From: Eublepharis macularius
Lineage: Eukaryota; Chordata; Lepidosauria; Squamata; Eublepharidae
Length of the DNA stretch: 64,000 nucleotides
NCBI RefSeq assembly: GCF_028583425.1
Contig: NC_072801.1
Span: 57,675,766-57,739,765, forward strand
Reading direction: 5' to 3'
Part shown: positions 11,023 to 22,268 of the stretch, one piece after another
How positions within the stretch are numbered: the stretch's first letter is position 1
Layout of the letters: each line of letters starts with the position of its first letter
Notes under the pieces: generated by a model
The model's input: only the letters and a program-made list of their open reading frames with translations
What the model was told of the DNA's origin: nothing
Databases searched by the model: none
Made by a program: the position numbers and the translations under genes

Positions 11023-12605
11023 ACCACTAAGCTTCATTTGAGCTCCGTCTGGTTCTCTCTTTTTTCTCCTTAGACCCAACTAATAGTTCTGTTTTCATGT
11101 GTTATATGAAGGTGTTTTTTTAAAATCGTCCCTTAGGTTGAAAAGAAAGATGATTCAGTCCCCATGGAGAATGGATTCCTTTCCAGTCCCATCTCCCTCC
11201 CATAACTATAGCCATTTCCAACATACCCAGGAGGAGATCAGAGCTTCAGATTCAAAGGGGAGGCAACATCTTCGGGCGTGATCTTCTTTGGCACCTCTCT
11301 CCTTTTCACTCTGAACCAGTTCTGTAGCACATCACCACAGTAGCAGCAACAGAGCAGCTTGCTGTGCTCAGAGAGGCTGTTCATGCTATCGATCTTCTAT
11401 GCAACACAAGGATGTGTGTAAAGTGGTAAAGAGTTCTAGAGCATGTGTAAAGTTCCTTTCTTTTGTAATTTACACCAGTCCCAGAAAATAAAGGACAAAG
11501 GGGTAACGGCTTCCAGAAGTGAGCCATAACACCTGTCCTGTTGGAAATGAGGCTTTGTGTTGTTCATCAAACACCCTTCCCCACCCCTCTCTCTCACTCA
11601 TGCACACACAGAGTTGTCTTCATTCCCATTCCCATCCTGTCACATTTAGGTTTTTCTCCCTTTTTCCTACCCACTCACCCATCCCAAAAGAAGACTGAGA
11701 CATCCAGATTACAAATATTTTGTTTTATCTGAATAACACGGTTTTGAGGAAGACAACACAAAGCTGGGCAGGGAATAGGACCACAAGAAGAGTGACCCCT
11801 GCTAGTGACCCCTTCTTATTCCAGTCAAGAATCAGCTCATAGAGCCACCCCTCTTCTCTTTTATTGGGAAGCCTCTGAAGAAAAGCACACACCCCAGAGC
11901 TGGGGTGAGGACCCTATGTGTCTCCCCCACTCCCCTAAATCCATCCTCTGTACCAAAGAATGTGGGGAGTGGCTGGGTTCTGGTGCCAGCCATGTGAGGG
12001 AAGTGAGGTCTGGTGATATTGTGTATGTATGTGTGTGCTTGTGAGAGGGATCCATTTTGTCTTGACACTGGCTGAAGCAGGTTGCAATAGATGGATAGAG
12101 AGAGGTAGGGGGCTAGCAGCCCCTTCTGTTTGTCTGGGCCCCTAGGAATAACCAAATCTTTAACAAATTATTAACCAGTGAGCAAACAGCGCCAGTCTGA
12201 AAGTAAGGCAGGGTCAGGGTCTCCTGCCACGTTCCCCTGACTGCTTGCCAAGCCAGCCCTCCTCCTCTCTGCCATTCTGAAAGCAGGCCATACACTTTCC
12301 TTTGTGACTGACTCTCCCATTTCCCTACAATTTCCATGCCCTCATATGTTCTTTACGTCAGTGCTTGGCTTGGTTTGCCTTCCCTTTGATTCACTGCATC
12401 CCGTGCCTTCTGTTCCTTATTCATTCCCTCGTTCTTTGCCTTTCCCATTTCCCCTCACATTTGTGCAGTCTTTCGTTCTTGGGGGGAGAAGGAACAGAAT
12501 TCCACCATACATCCTCAGGGCACAGTTGTGTGACTAAAGCAGTCAGTTTTCCATGTGTTGATTTCTCTCATATTTTCACCTGCCGCTCCTCAGTCTGTTC
12601 TTGCT
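11023..12605. other. intergenic between the two claudins
   Basis: About 1.6 kb without a recognisable gene. Several C/T-rich stretches at 12.3-12.8 kb give open frames on the plus strand that I regard as chance. Confidence 0.4.
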
Positions 12606-12611
12606 TTTATT
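12606..12611 (-). terminator. CLDN9: candidate poly(A) signal of the claudin-9-like gene
   Basis: TTTATT on the plus strand reads AATAAA on the minus strand, 418-423 bases past the stop codon. No strong GT-rich element follows it, so the assignment is tentative. Confidence 0.35.
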
Positions 12612-13028
12612 TGGTTGTCCACTGGTGCGGTTCCATCCTCACTCATCTGCCTTCACACTTCCCATTCCCACAACTGTGGTCTTACTCAGCCGTTAACTTC
12701 TCAGCCCATCTTCCTCTTTTCATTCGACCAACCTCTGCACCTTTTGCTTTGGCATTTCCTTCCTATGCGCTGCTGCACTCATCTCTTTCATAACTGTTTG
12801 CTCATTCTTTCGTGTATCTCTTTGTTCATGTTTTCCCACTCACACATGCACTTGCACACGCGCATGCTCTCACACACACACATTCCAAAATTGCCAGATA
12901 TCACAGCCCAACCCCGACCAATCAGCCTTGCCCCAGTTTTCCACCATAAAAAGTCCTTGTGCCACCAACTCCTGTCAGGGTTTGGGCCTGGCAACATCTA
13001 GCAAGTCCACCTCCACCACCACACCTGC

Positions 13029-13688
13029 TCATACATAGTCCCGCTTGTCAATCCCACTGCCTGGTGGCGCAGTGGATCTGGCTGGGGCAGAATACCCAAT
13101 ACGTGGCGGTGGGTAGCGGTCCTCTCGTGGTGGGCAGGAACAGCACAGCAGAGAGCCCCCAAGGAGAAGCAGCGCAGAAGCTGCCCAGCCGACATAGAGA
13201 GCAGCTCCCAGCTCCCTCTTGAGGGATTCGGCCACCAGCGGGTTGTAGAAGTCACGGATGATAGAGTTGGCTGACCAACACACAGGGATGAGGATGAGGA
13301 GCCCTGAGACGATGAAGAGTGATCCGGAGGTGATGACGATGCGGGCCTTGGCACCTTCATCATCTACACAGTTGGTGCATTTGGCCCCCACAACGCCCAC
13401 CAACAGGGCCCAGATGGCCAGAAGCACTGAAATAACCATGAGGGCCCGGGCAGCTTGGAGATCTTGAGGCAGGGACAACATGGAGTCATAGATCTTACAC
13501 TGCATCTGGCCAGTGCTCTGCACAATACAGTTCATCCAAAGTCCCTCCCAGATGATTTGCGCCACAACAATGTTGTTCCCAATGAAAGCAGTGACCTTCC
13601 ACATGGGCATGGCGCATGAGATAATGCTCCCCAACCATCCCAAAATGCACAGGCCCATGGCCAAGATCTCTAGCCCTGCAGAGGACAT
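13029..13688 (-). CDS. CLDN9: claudin-9-like tight junction protein
   Basis: This intact 219-residue claudin is a four-pass tight junction protein. It shows W30, the W-GLW motif at 47-51, the loop cysteines C54 and C64, R81, and inner-face cysteines at 104/107 and 182/183/185. Membrane segments lie near 8-28, 82-102, 117-138 and 163-183. The tail ends in DKRDYV, a PDZ-binding end. CLDN9 is favoured over CLDN3 by [25 protein letters not shown] and the RIGYS...DKRDYV tail; CCSCPPRE in the tail is also seen in CLDN3, so the two are not far apart. The coding region is in one exon. The convergent orientation relative to the claudin-6-like gene matches the mammalian CLDN6/CLDN9 pair and not the divergent CLDN3/CLDN4 pair. 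CLDN9 in mammals is needed in the inner ear; that role is not readable here. Confidence 0.88.
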   Translation of the reverse strand: MSSAGLEILAMGLCILGWLGSIISCAMPMWKVTAFIGNNIVVAQIIWEGLWMNCIVQSTGQMQCKIYDSMLSLPQDLQAARALMVISVLLAIWALLVGVVGAKCTNCVDDEGAKARIVITSGSLFIVSGLLILIPVCWSANSIIRDFYNPLVAESLKRELGAALYVGWAASALLLLGGSLLCCSCPPREDRYPPPRIGYSAPARSTAPPGSGIDKRDYV

Positions 13689-15181
13689 TGTGGGTGGTCC
13701 TTATCTACCGCCCACAGGACACCTCTTCCTCCACTGCTTTCTGGGTAACCCAGATTATGGGGTGGTAGCAACCCAAAGACAGTAAGTCTTTAAGTGACAA
13801 AGGTGAAAATTCAAGGTTCAATCTTCAAAGCAGGGACAAAAGTGCGGGTTTCTTCCCCGAAAGACCAAGTTCGACCGATAAAACCTCCGAAGATATTCCG
13901 ACAATGTATGGGACCTGAAGAACAGATTTTTATGGGCTCCTCTGCAGAATCAAGTCTCTTTATGGGAAGCATATGGCAAGAGCACAACCGAAGAGGCCTT
14001 TTTGTGTTATGACAAAAGAGGCCTTTTTGTGTTACGAAAGAAGTAGCTCAGAAGATGGCCGTTTACAGCATCCAACAGGCGTGCGATGGTCTCTTACCTG
14101 TCCGCAAGATGTTAATTCATAAGCTCAACTGAATACATGCTGGACCAGGAAGAACGGACAGGTGCAAAAACAGCAAAAGAGAACTGTCCAGGAATATGCT
14201 GGAGATCTGAGTTGGATATACCGTCTTTGCTGTTGCTAAAGCCAGGCTGTTTATTGTTGAATTGTTCACCCGCACAGGTACCTGCTGTTCTCTGGAAGGA
14301 TCCCGTGGGAGCCGGTGCTTAGCAGTGAGGAGGGGCGGGTTATATGTGCCCCCAACAGGTGGATGGGAGGGCCAGGCAACCCAAGCTGAGACGGGCATTG
14401 GGGGCTCCATGGTAACAAGGGACTGGGTGGTGGTGTTGAGGAGGGAATTTGAATATTTCTTTATTTTCTGTTAGCAAGTTGGGAAGCTGCCCATTCTCTG
14501 GGAGAAGGGGGGGAGGGGGAGGTCGAGAAAAACAACTAGAGGTGGAGAGAGGGAGGGGGGAGAGGGAGTGATAGAGTTCCTTGAGGAGAAAGTACATTAC
14601 CTCAAACAATTGTATTCTAGATTGCAGCAAGAAATGCTGCGTGTAGCACATATTCAATACAATACAATAAAAATAAAAGCCTAGCGCACACCATTCTTGC
14701 TGAAAAATGCAGCCATCTGTGGAACAAGGCAAGGGAAGAAGAATAGTCTGCTTAGCATTCGAGACCCAATGTGATTCAGAGTGAGGTTATATTTTTTGTA
14801 ATCCTTTTAACCAGTCGAACTGACCAGCAAACTTCAACAGTCTAGTTTTGCAGTATGCCTCATGGGTATCCAAATAAGTTTTAGGCAGTGCTTTGTAAAA
14901 TCTGCTTTCATTTTTGCTGCAATCCTGGCTTTTGCCAGTTAGACCTTCCTACCAATATTTGGCATCTTCACTGAACGTAGCAGTGGAACAAAACATGGGG
15001 GATATTCCAAGCATCCGTAGCACTTCACGTCTTTTTTTAGTTGCTCACAACCCTATGAGATAAGTTGATATTACACAGTGGGAGGAAACAGAAGAAATTT
15101 AGAAAGAGGGGATTTAAAAAAAATTATTTAGTCATACCCTGGTTTTTTTCCCAAAGAGTTCCTAAATTACCTTGCAACATT
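13689..15181. other. upstream region of the claudin-9-like gene
   Basis: About 1.5 kb that should hold the claudin-9-like promoter. I see no convincing TATA box or clear 5' untranslated exon; a weak acceptor-like CCCAG occurs on the minus strand near 13742. A 25-base-period duplication is annotated separately. Confidence 0.35.
13992..14034. repeat. 25-base-period tandem duplication
   Basis: The 18-base word AGAGGCCTTTTTGTGTTA occurs at 13992-14009 and again at 14017-14034, about 300 bases upstream of the claudin-9-like start codon. Confidence 0.85.
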
Positions 15182-15305
15182 GTTTTATCCTCACAACAAT
15201 CCTGTAAGGTTGGTTGGACGGAAAGCTTCCATGGCAGAGCAGGGATTCGAACCTGGATCTCCCAGGTCCTAATCTGGCATTCTGTCCACTATGTCAACCA
15301 GTCTT
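15182..15305 (-). mobile_element. tRNA-derived SINE, head part
   Basis: The minus strand reads the B box GGTTCGAATCC and the head ending near 15305; the plus strand shows CCTCACAACAATCCTG. The 3' part is missing. Confidence 0.7.
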
Positions 15306-15928
15306 ATCCATATAAGGAGTAAGTCCTGCCATCGCTGAGTGCAGGACTAGTGAATTTGAGACAGAGGTCAGATTCAAACCACAGACTTCCTCCTTCATTA
15401 TTCAAGCATATAGTCATTAATTATCTCTAGGTAAACAGCCACATCTTCAGCACAGTATATATCTTCCAGTGCCAATCTGGGGCAATAAGGTTACAGCAGT
15501 CTCCAGGTCAAAATGAGTCATATTCCAAATCCTGATAAAAACTGGAGCTGAGCACACACAACTCTGAAACGGGCTGATAACACAGAAACCGCAGTTGTTA
15601 AATAGGAATGGGGGGAGGATTGCCCAGAGCTGCCCGCTAGGATTCAGCATAGGTAGTTATCTTCTGACCCAGAAATGGCCTCTTTTTCTTGCACAATGAC
15701 AGAACGGGGAATTATGGGGCTGCCTGCTCCCAAGCCAAAGGTGGCCAGCTTCAGCCCAATCCCACAGCAAGAAAGTTGTGTCAGATTTCGGAAGGTTATT
15801 CTGGAAAATCTTCAAGAGGGCAGTTGCCTCACCTACACATACCTCAGAAACTTAGTTCAGCAGATTGGGGACAGGAAGCAAGTATGCCCACTCTCTTTCC
15901 CACTGCAGTCTTTTCTCCTGCTTAATTC
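15306..15928. other. intergenic, nothing recognised
   Basis: About 620 bases without a recognisable gene or repeat. Confidence 0.45.
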
Positions 15929-16142
15929 ATGTATACTCTGCCTTTCTCCCCAATAGGGACTCAAAGTGGCTTACATCATTCTCCTCTCCACTATTTTATC
16001 CTCACAACAGCCCTGTGAGGTAGATTAGGCTGCAAGTATGTGTCTGGCCCTAGGTCATCCAGCAAGCATCAATGGAAGAATGAGGATCTGAACCAGATTC
16101 TCCCCATTCACGACATTCTAACCACTGCACCAAAATGGTTCC
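15929..16142 (-). mobile_element. tRNA-derived SINE
   Basis: Read on the minus strand it runs from the head (complement of CACTGCACCAAAATGG) through a B-box region to the complement of TACTCTGCCTTTCTCCCC. Confidence 0.75.
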
Positions 16143-16454
16143 CCAGTGATGATTTAGTAGATTTCTGAAAAGAGAGAGCGAGAGCAGTGCTGGGGATACA
16201 CCATCTGAGCTGGAAGCCCCAATTCTAAGTTCCAGTTATGTGGGATCTCACTTTGGTCTATCAGAAGGGAACAGAAGGTACTTTGCATATGCACTGTCCA
16301 CTCTCTCCTTTAGGATTCAGAGCTGAGCTGCAGTTCTGAGCTTGAGGCCTGGCTGAGATAAAGCCCCTCACTAGCTAACAGTGACTGGAGAGAGCAGAAC
16401 AGATACTGCTTTTTGAAAGTGAGCCTGCCATTTCCTGAGGACACTGGTTAATTT

Positions 16455-17042
16455 CTAAAACGAAAGGTGCTTTGCCTTACTGCATCCTCTTCTTTGGTTG
16501 TTGTTATCCCAAGTCCTAAATGTATTAAGGTGAAGGAACAGCATTTTGCACATGCTAAAGATATTCCATGATTCTTCTTCCTGATCTGCGCAATGACAGC
16601 GAAAATAGGTTCTCAGGCTAAGTCCTGTTGAATCCTGACTCAAATTCATCTTGGAAATCACCTTTTCTGCCCTAGAAATGTCCTTACCCCAATCAAACGC
16701 ATTATAGTATTGAGTTGTCCATGCAATGGTGAAGGGAAAGGCAATCTGCACATGCCTCTGAGGCATTTCTTTCTGTATGATTAGTTTGCATGTGTCCAGA
16801 ATCCATATGTCTCTTTGAGAAATTGGGGGAAAGCGCTCCGTATGTGCTTCAAGGCATCCTTTCTTTATTTTGAGTTCAAAGCTTTTCTGAAGAATTGTTT
16901 GACCAGCTAATGGTTCCACCTCCCTGAAGTTGTTATAACCTGGGTCAGTTCCCGAGGGAGGGGGGGTTACCTGAAACCACTCCTGGAACAGGCCAAGCAG
17001 GAGGGCAGAAGGGGGGAGGAGGGTTGGAAGAGACACCGCCAA
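16455..17042 (-). other. orphan open frame of 195 codons
   Basis: This uninterrupted minus-strand frame encodes 195 residues that match no family I know. There is no clear signal peptide, membrane segment or repeat pattern; the first 20 residues are hydrophobic and proline-rich. It is unusually long for this AT-balanced region but has no visible promoter or splice context. It could be chance or a decayed transposon protein. Confidence 0.15.
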
Positions 17043-17520
17043 GAGCTCCTTTTCTAGGTCATTGCTGCATGCAACTGGTGCCCATATTCCACTTTAGCAG
17101 GCAGATAGGATCACGTTGCCAAGGGAGACAGAGTGGGCCCGAGAACAAAGGCAGGCAGTGAAGGGAGACAAGAAGGCCTGGGCCGCCTCACCTGGGGCAG
17201 ATCAAGTGTCCTTCCACCTTGCTAGCGCCCCCCCCCCCCCGCCGCCCATGCACACCTTCTTTTACAATGATGCTCCATCTCGTGGCCACTCAAAGAAACT
17301 GCACACCCTCAAAACTGAACACAAAACTCACACTTCAGGTTGAGCATCTCCTTTGAGTACATGGCAGGGGCCTTTTACCTGAAGGGTACAAAGCTGTTTT
17401 CCCCCCAAAAAGCCCCTAAGGGAAAAGTCTTTCTGAGTTTTATCCCTGTCTGACAGAAAAAATATATGATTATATTTTCTGTCTGCCTGAAGAGCTTATG
17501 GTGACAGACATGCATGTCTG
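17043..17520. other. intergenic, nothing recognised
   Basis: About 480 bases including a C homopolymer near 17230. No gene or repeat family recognised. Confidence 0.45.
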
Positions 17521-17684
17521 CCTGTTCCCCCTTATACTCTCACAACAACCTTGTAAGGCTTAGAGACAGTGACTGGCTCCAGAGTCCAGGGCAGTCACTG
17601 AGCATTGTGCCCAGTGAGGTTTAAACTGGGGTCTCCTTGGCCCAAAGCCAACACTCTGTCCATTACACCAGAGTTGGTTGGATT
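17521..17684 (-). mobile_element. SINE fragment
   Basis: The plus strand shows CTCACAACAACCTTGTAAGG and ends with CATTACACCAGAGTTGG, the complement of a tRNA-like SINE head. It abuts the nested hAT elements. Confidence 0.6.
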
Positions 17685-17734
17685 TAGGGTTGCCAACTTC
17701 AGGTTGGGAAATGACTGGAGATCTTCGGGTGGAG

Positions 17735-18727
17735 TAGGGTTCCCAACCTCCAGGTGGTGACTGGAGATCTCCTAGAATTACAATTGGTGACAGATCAGTT
17801 CCCATGGAGAAAATGGCTGCCTTGGACAGGGCCGGTTCTATGGTTGCCAGCACCCAGGGCAACCGTAGTCAGGCTAGTTCCGCGCATGCATAGCGCGCGT
17901 GCTCCTGGTGCTGCATGATGATGTAATTCCTGTGACATCATCACGCTGGGCGCCCCCCCCGGCCCTGCGGCAAGCCAGCTGTTGTGGCGTGCCACGGAGC
18001 TGGCGGCGGCGGCAGCGTGAGTGGCTCGGAGGCTGCCCGTGCCCTTCACCTGCCCTGCAGGACAAGGGGCGGCTGGCTTGCCGCGCACCCCTTGTCCTGG
18101 GGAAAGGCGAACAGCGCAGGCTGCCTCCCAGCCATCCACGCTGCCTTTTGCCTTTCCCACAGGACAAGGGGCTGCCAGCCTGCTGTGTGCCCCTTGTCCT
18201 GAGGAGAGGCAAATGGCGCGAGCAGCCTCTGAGCCACTCGCGCTGCCACCACTGCTGCCGCCTCTGTGGCGCGCCGGGACAGCTGGCTTGCCCCGGGGGC
18301 GGGGGGTAAAGGCAAACGGTGCAGGTGGCCTCCCAGCCTCCCAAGGCAGGCAAAAGGCAGTGCGGGTGGCTGGGAGGCCGCCCACGCCATTCGCCTTTCC
18401 CCAGGACAAGGGGCGCGTGGCAAGCCGGCCGCCCCTTGTCCTGCAGGAAAGGCAAAAGGCAGCGCAGGTGGCTGGGAGGCCGCCCGTGCCGTTCGCCTTT
18501 CCCCAGGCACGCTCCTGAGGCTGGCAGCTGCACCCGGCACCCCCTCTTTGGCAGCGCCAGGGGCAGACTACCCCCCCTGCCCCTCCGTCGATCCGGCCCT
18601 GGCCTTGGAAGGTGCACTTTACAGCATTTTACCCAGCTGACGTCCCTCCCCTCCCCAAATCCCATGTAAGTGGCAGCTCCACCCCCAAAATTTCCAGGCA
18701 TTTCCCATTCCAGACCTGACAACCCAA
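17735..18727 (+). mobile_element. middle hAT element of the nest
   Basis: It runs from TAGGGTTCCCAACC to CTGACAACCCAA. The flanks GGGTGGAG and GGATGGAG match at seven of eight positions, and the outer element's sequence resumes exactly after them. It is itself split by the GC-rich element at 17827-18601. Confidence 0.8.
17827..18601. mobile_element. GC-rich 775-base hAT element, innermost
   Basis: The termini CAGGGCCGGTTC and GATCCGGCCCTG are inverted, and both sides carry the perfect 8-base duplication GCCTTGGA (17819-17826, 18602-18609), diagnostic of hAT insertion. Inside, AGGACAAGGGG or its complement CCCCTTGTCCT recurs about six times in alternating orientation, separated by blocks related to GGTGGCTGGGAGGC. 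The long open frames on both strands reflect this GC-rich repetition and are not genes. No transposase is present, so it is non-autonomous. Confidence 0.9.
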
Positions 18728-18905
18728 GGATGGAGCCCAGGAAGAGTGGGACTTGGGGAGCAGAGGTACCTCACCAGAATATAATGCCATAGAGTCCACC
18801 TCCCAAAGTAGTGATTTTTTTTCCAGGATAACTGATCTCTGTAGTCTGGAGATCAGTTGTAATTCCAGGAGATCTCCAGTCCCTACCTGAAGGCTGGCAA
18901 CCCTA

Positions 18906-20443
18906 GTTGGACCCTACCAGCATTTCCTGGAGTGTGATCTTTTAAAATGATCCCTCTAGGTGAAACTTTAGTATCAATTTAAGCTGCAACAATTATCAAG
19001 CGATTTTATTTAGCTCCCTGTCCTGGAAAGGTTCAAATGCACATTGTCACATAATAAACTTCTGTTAAAGGGACAGGATATTGCTCCACCTTCAGCCCCA
19101 GACAACCTTAACTCTTCCACTGGTAATAGAGGGAGGAGAGGCCCATTTTGAGCACTGCAAAGGCTATGGGGAGGATCTTAAGCAAGCGGTGTGGAGAAAA
19201 GCCATACCGCTTACACTGAAGTGAGGAACTGAGATGTGGCAGAAAACTTGGTAGAGTCCAATTCATTGTCCAGCTCAAAAAGTGTATCAGCAGTATGCCT
19301 TTGACCATGTACTGAGAGCTCCCAACTTCTTAAATTAAAAACTGAAATTCCCAGGCAGAGCCGGGAAATGGTTTATGGCAGTGCCCGGAGGTTTTTGGTG
19401 GGTCTCAGAGTAGATTCCAAAACAAAAGCTATATAACTTTTGCATGTCCTCAAAAGGATCCTGCTGCTAAGCAATACCATCCCCACATAGATTTACCTTG
19501 TTGTGATGGATGTGTTCATATGCATTGCGTGCAGAAACATTAACAAAAAGAGTTAAGAAAATATGTTTCAATAAGGGAAAATACTGGCCTTGCTTCCTTC
19601 TTTTTTGACAGCTGGACAGAAAAACTAATTGGACAGGTCATTTTTTCATACCAGACTGGCAGTCCCACAAAGTTGATGTGCTCTTTTTTAAAAAAACAGA
19701 ATGTATCTTGGCAAAAATAGGAACATGATAACTAAAACATTTGTTTTTTCTCCAGCTTTACATTCTTAGGCAACTAGCCAGAGGGATAAAACTTTGGTCA
19801 GATCAGTCAAATTCAGGTTAAAGGCCATCCCTACTTCCAAAGACTTGTTTGTATTTCCCCCCTTTTAAACTGTTCAGTTTCTAAAAGAAGGGTAGGGGGG
19901 CTGATCCCTGCCTGGAAATCATATGCACTGCTGCAAATCCTCTCTCACTATTCCCAGATGTGAGGGGGTCTGGCTGTAATGGCCATTCAGTCACTGCTGA
20001 GGGAAAGGCACTCTTCACATGTTCAGAGGCACTGTGCAAGTGGCACTGAGGCTCAACGCAGACTGGAACCCATCGCACCCCATTTTGCTACTTGTTTGTA
20101 GACCAGCACTCACGGAGAGAACTCTGTATATGTTTAGAAAAATCACATAATTTCTTAGGCTGGGCCTTAGCATGGAAAATATGAGGGTTTCTGCCTAAAT
20201 GAGAGATGCAGTGTGTGCTGTCTGTGTGTGTGTTTGAGGGGGAGGTCTCCAATGCTGACCCTAAAGGTATGTGGTAATTGGGATGAAGCAGGGTCTGGGT
20301 TGAGGGTAGGATTTACTGACCTCCCTGTTGCATCAGTGTAGAAAAACAGATATGACAGATTGTGTCAGGATGCTCTGCAGCTCCATAGTGGGGGGCCCTG
20401 GCAACTGGTATTCAGTGGTATACTACTTCTGAATATAATACTA
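18906..20443. other. intergenic, nothing recognised
   Basis: About 1.5 kb of AT-rich sequence without a recognisable gene or repeat family. Confidence 0.45.
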
Positions 20444-20677
20444 AGAACATTCGATTTATATACCGCCCTTCAAGACAACTTAATGCTCACTCAGAGCGGT
20501 TTACAATGTATGTCATTATTATCCCCACAACAAAACACCCTGTGAGGTGGGGCTGAGAGCTCCAGAGAACTGCGACCTGCCCAAGGTCACCCAGTTGGCT
20601 TCAAGTGGAGGAGTGGGGAATCAAACCCAACTCTCCAGATTAGAGTCCCACGCTCTTAACCACTACACCAAACTGGA
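20444..20677 (-). mobile_element. tRNA-derived SINE, tail type II
   Basis: The plus strand begins TTTATATACCGCCCTTCAAG and ends CACTACACCAAACTGG, the reverse of the SINE at 23053-23308. This subfamily has a different 3' tail from the common SINE. Confidence 0.8.
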
Positions 20678-20889
20678 GGTTTGACTTCACTATCATGACT
20701 CACTTATTTTCTTGTCTTCTCTTTCTGTTGCCATTCTTTCTCTCAGAACACTCAAGCCAACTTAACAACCTTTAAAAAAACCACACAATTTAATTTTTGA
20801 GGAGGGCTTTCTTACACAGCTGATAGGGCTGTGCAGGAAGGAAATGGCTCAGAGAGATGCACTGGTGACTGTAAACTATACTACTGTGT

Positions 20890-21115
20890 ATTGTCTGTTG
20901 CTGTAAAAATGCTCCTGCTTTTTAATGTTTTATTTCAGTACTATTTTTGGTTTTGTTGTTCTTCAGCGTGGTATTGGATTTCTGCTTGTTGTCACGTTTC
21001 TGCTCTCCTACCCTGTTGTACTGTTTAGTGAATGTCCCAGCCAATGTTTGTATTGACTTATACTGTGTAATCTGTCTTGAGTATCTGTGAATAAGGCAGA
21101 CAATAAATAACATAA
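20890..21115 (+). mobile_element. LINE 3' end fragment, CR1/L2-like
   Basis: The text TGTAATCTGTCTTGAGTATC followed by an AATAAATAAC-rich tail matches, in opposite orientation, the LINE ends at 35165 and 45363. Confidence 0.5.
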
Positions 21116-21289
21116 ACATATAAGCCATTTATAAGCAACCATATTTTTTCAATAAATGGGCTTTATATTTGGTCCCAGAAAGTTAAAATGGGGGGGGGGG
21201 GTCCATTACCACCATCTCCGGTAAGTCAGTCTGTAGCCTTCAGGGAAATTTCAAAAATGTCTCCATTCTAGCCCACAGCCCCAGGTGAT

Positions 21290-21530
21290 CTCAATTCCTT
21301 TGTTGTGACATCTGTCCGCAGATCTTAATACCTGGTGGAGTTCAGGCAGGGTAAGGCACTCTTAGAGATATGCAGGCCGCAGGCCTCAAATGGCTTTAAA
21401 GGTTAACACCAGTTCTTGGATCTGAGAGGAGAAACTAACTGGCAGCCATAGCAATTGCTCCAAACCAGTTGAATATGTTCTTGTTTCTCCATACCTGTTA
21501 GGAGGCAGGGGGCAGCATTTTGAAGTTCCT
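21290..21530 (+). mobile_element. LINE fragment, CR1/L2-like
   Basis: Words such as TGGCTTTAAAGGTTAACACC and CCAGTTCTTGGATCTGAG resemble the complement of the LINE piece at 45363-45962. No intact coding region. Confidence 0.4.
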
Positions 21531-22145
21531 CCTTTCAAAGGCAGCAATATAGCTTAGACAGAACAATATTTAGTTGGGGACTCAGTTGCCCCACATTGTC
21601 CTTGCTTTGCCCCTGTGTATTTTGGCTGAATCCCAGAAATTTAGAGAAGAGAGAATGGGTGATGGAGGCTGGTAGAACAGCCAAAGACGAATTAGGAAAT
21701 GTGAATTTGGGGTTGGGGAGTGGAACCATTCTGGCAGGAGATCGGCAACTGATTGTATTCATTGGAAACAAAATGTCTTGAGACACATTTTGAAGAGGTC
21801 TGCCAAGATGAGCTCATTTCCCCTCCCTAGCCTGCCCTGACCTCTGGGTGGAGAAGAGCAGTCTTGAAGCTAGGATGGTCTTTGTGGGTTTCTGGATTTT
21901 ACTTCAGTGGCAGCTGGTTCTTTCATGCCCACAAGGTAGAGAATGCATCAAGGTCTTTGTGTGCTCTGATAAACCCCAATTCCCAAAGGCTAATGTGTTT
22001 GGGATCTGCTATCAGATTTCCCCAACAAAGTTTAGCTTGAGAAATCAGCCACAATCAGAACTGCTGAGAAGGAAGAAACTTGGGGGACATAATTCTGGTC
22101 ATTACAGGGGCTTATAGAACTGGGTGAGTCCTATGATATGATATA
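21531..22145. other. intergenic, nothing recognised
   Basis: About 600 bases. An 89-codon frame at 21848-22117 starts with a hydrophobic stretch but has no recognisable domain. Confidence 0.4.
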
Positions 22146-22268
22146 GGAATCAACCTCACAAGGTTGTTATGAGGATAAAGTAGAAGAGAGGATAGAAATG
22201 TAAGTAGCTTTGTGTCACCATTAGAAAGGTGAGGAATGTATGAATGAATGAATGAATGAATGAATGAA
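22146..22268 (+). mobile_element. SINE 3' part with GAAT microsatellite tail
   Basis: CCTCACAAGGTTGTTATGAGG is the conserved SINE body. The tail expands into about seven GAAT units at 22237-22268. Confidence 0.65.

Larger units (their letters stand above)
17685..18905 (-). mobile_element. outer hAT element of a three-level nest
   Basis: The left end TAGGGTTGCCAAC at 17685 and the right end GGCTGGCAACCCTA at 18905 belong to one reverse-oriented copy, split by the element at 17735-18727. The flanks GTTGGATT and GTTGGACC agree at six of eight positions, as expected for an aged hAT target duplication. Confidence 0.75.

Noticed and set aside
12555-13001. A 148-codon plus-strand frame next to the claudin-9-like gene
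   Set aside because: It lies in C/T-rich DNA antisense to the likely 3' untranslated region; composition explains it.
265-13688. Reading the claudins as CLDN4 and CLDN3 of the Williams-syndrome region
   Set aside because: The nearby elastin-like gene invites it, and [13 protein letters not shown] tails resemble CLDN4/CLDN3, but PVCW, MWKV, KREL, the C-termini and the convergent orientation fit CLDN6/CLDN9 better.
17795-18722. Several overlapping open frames of 116-282 codons on both strands
   Set aside because: They lie in the GC-rich innermost hAT element and its repeats; stop codons are rare there by composition, and frames are open on both strands.
21848-22117. An 89-codon frame with a hydrophobic start, like a small secreted protein
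   Set aside because: No splice or promoter context, no family resemblance, and the cysteines show no known pattern.
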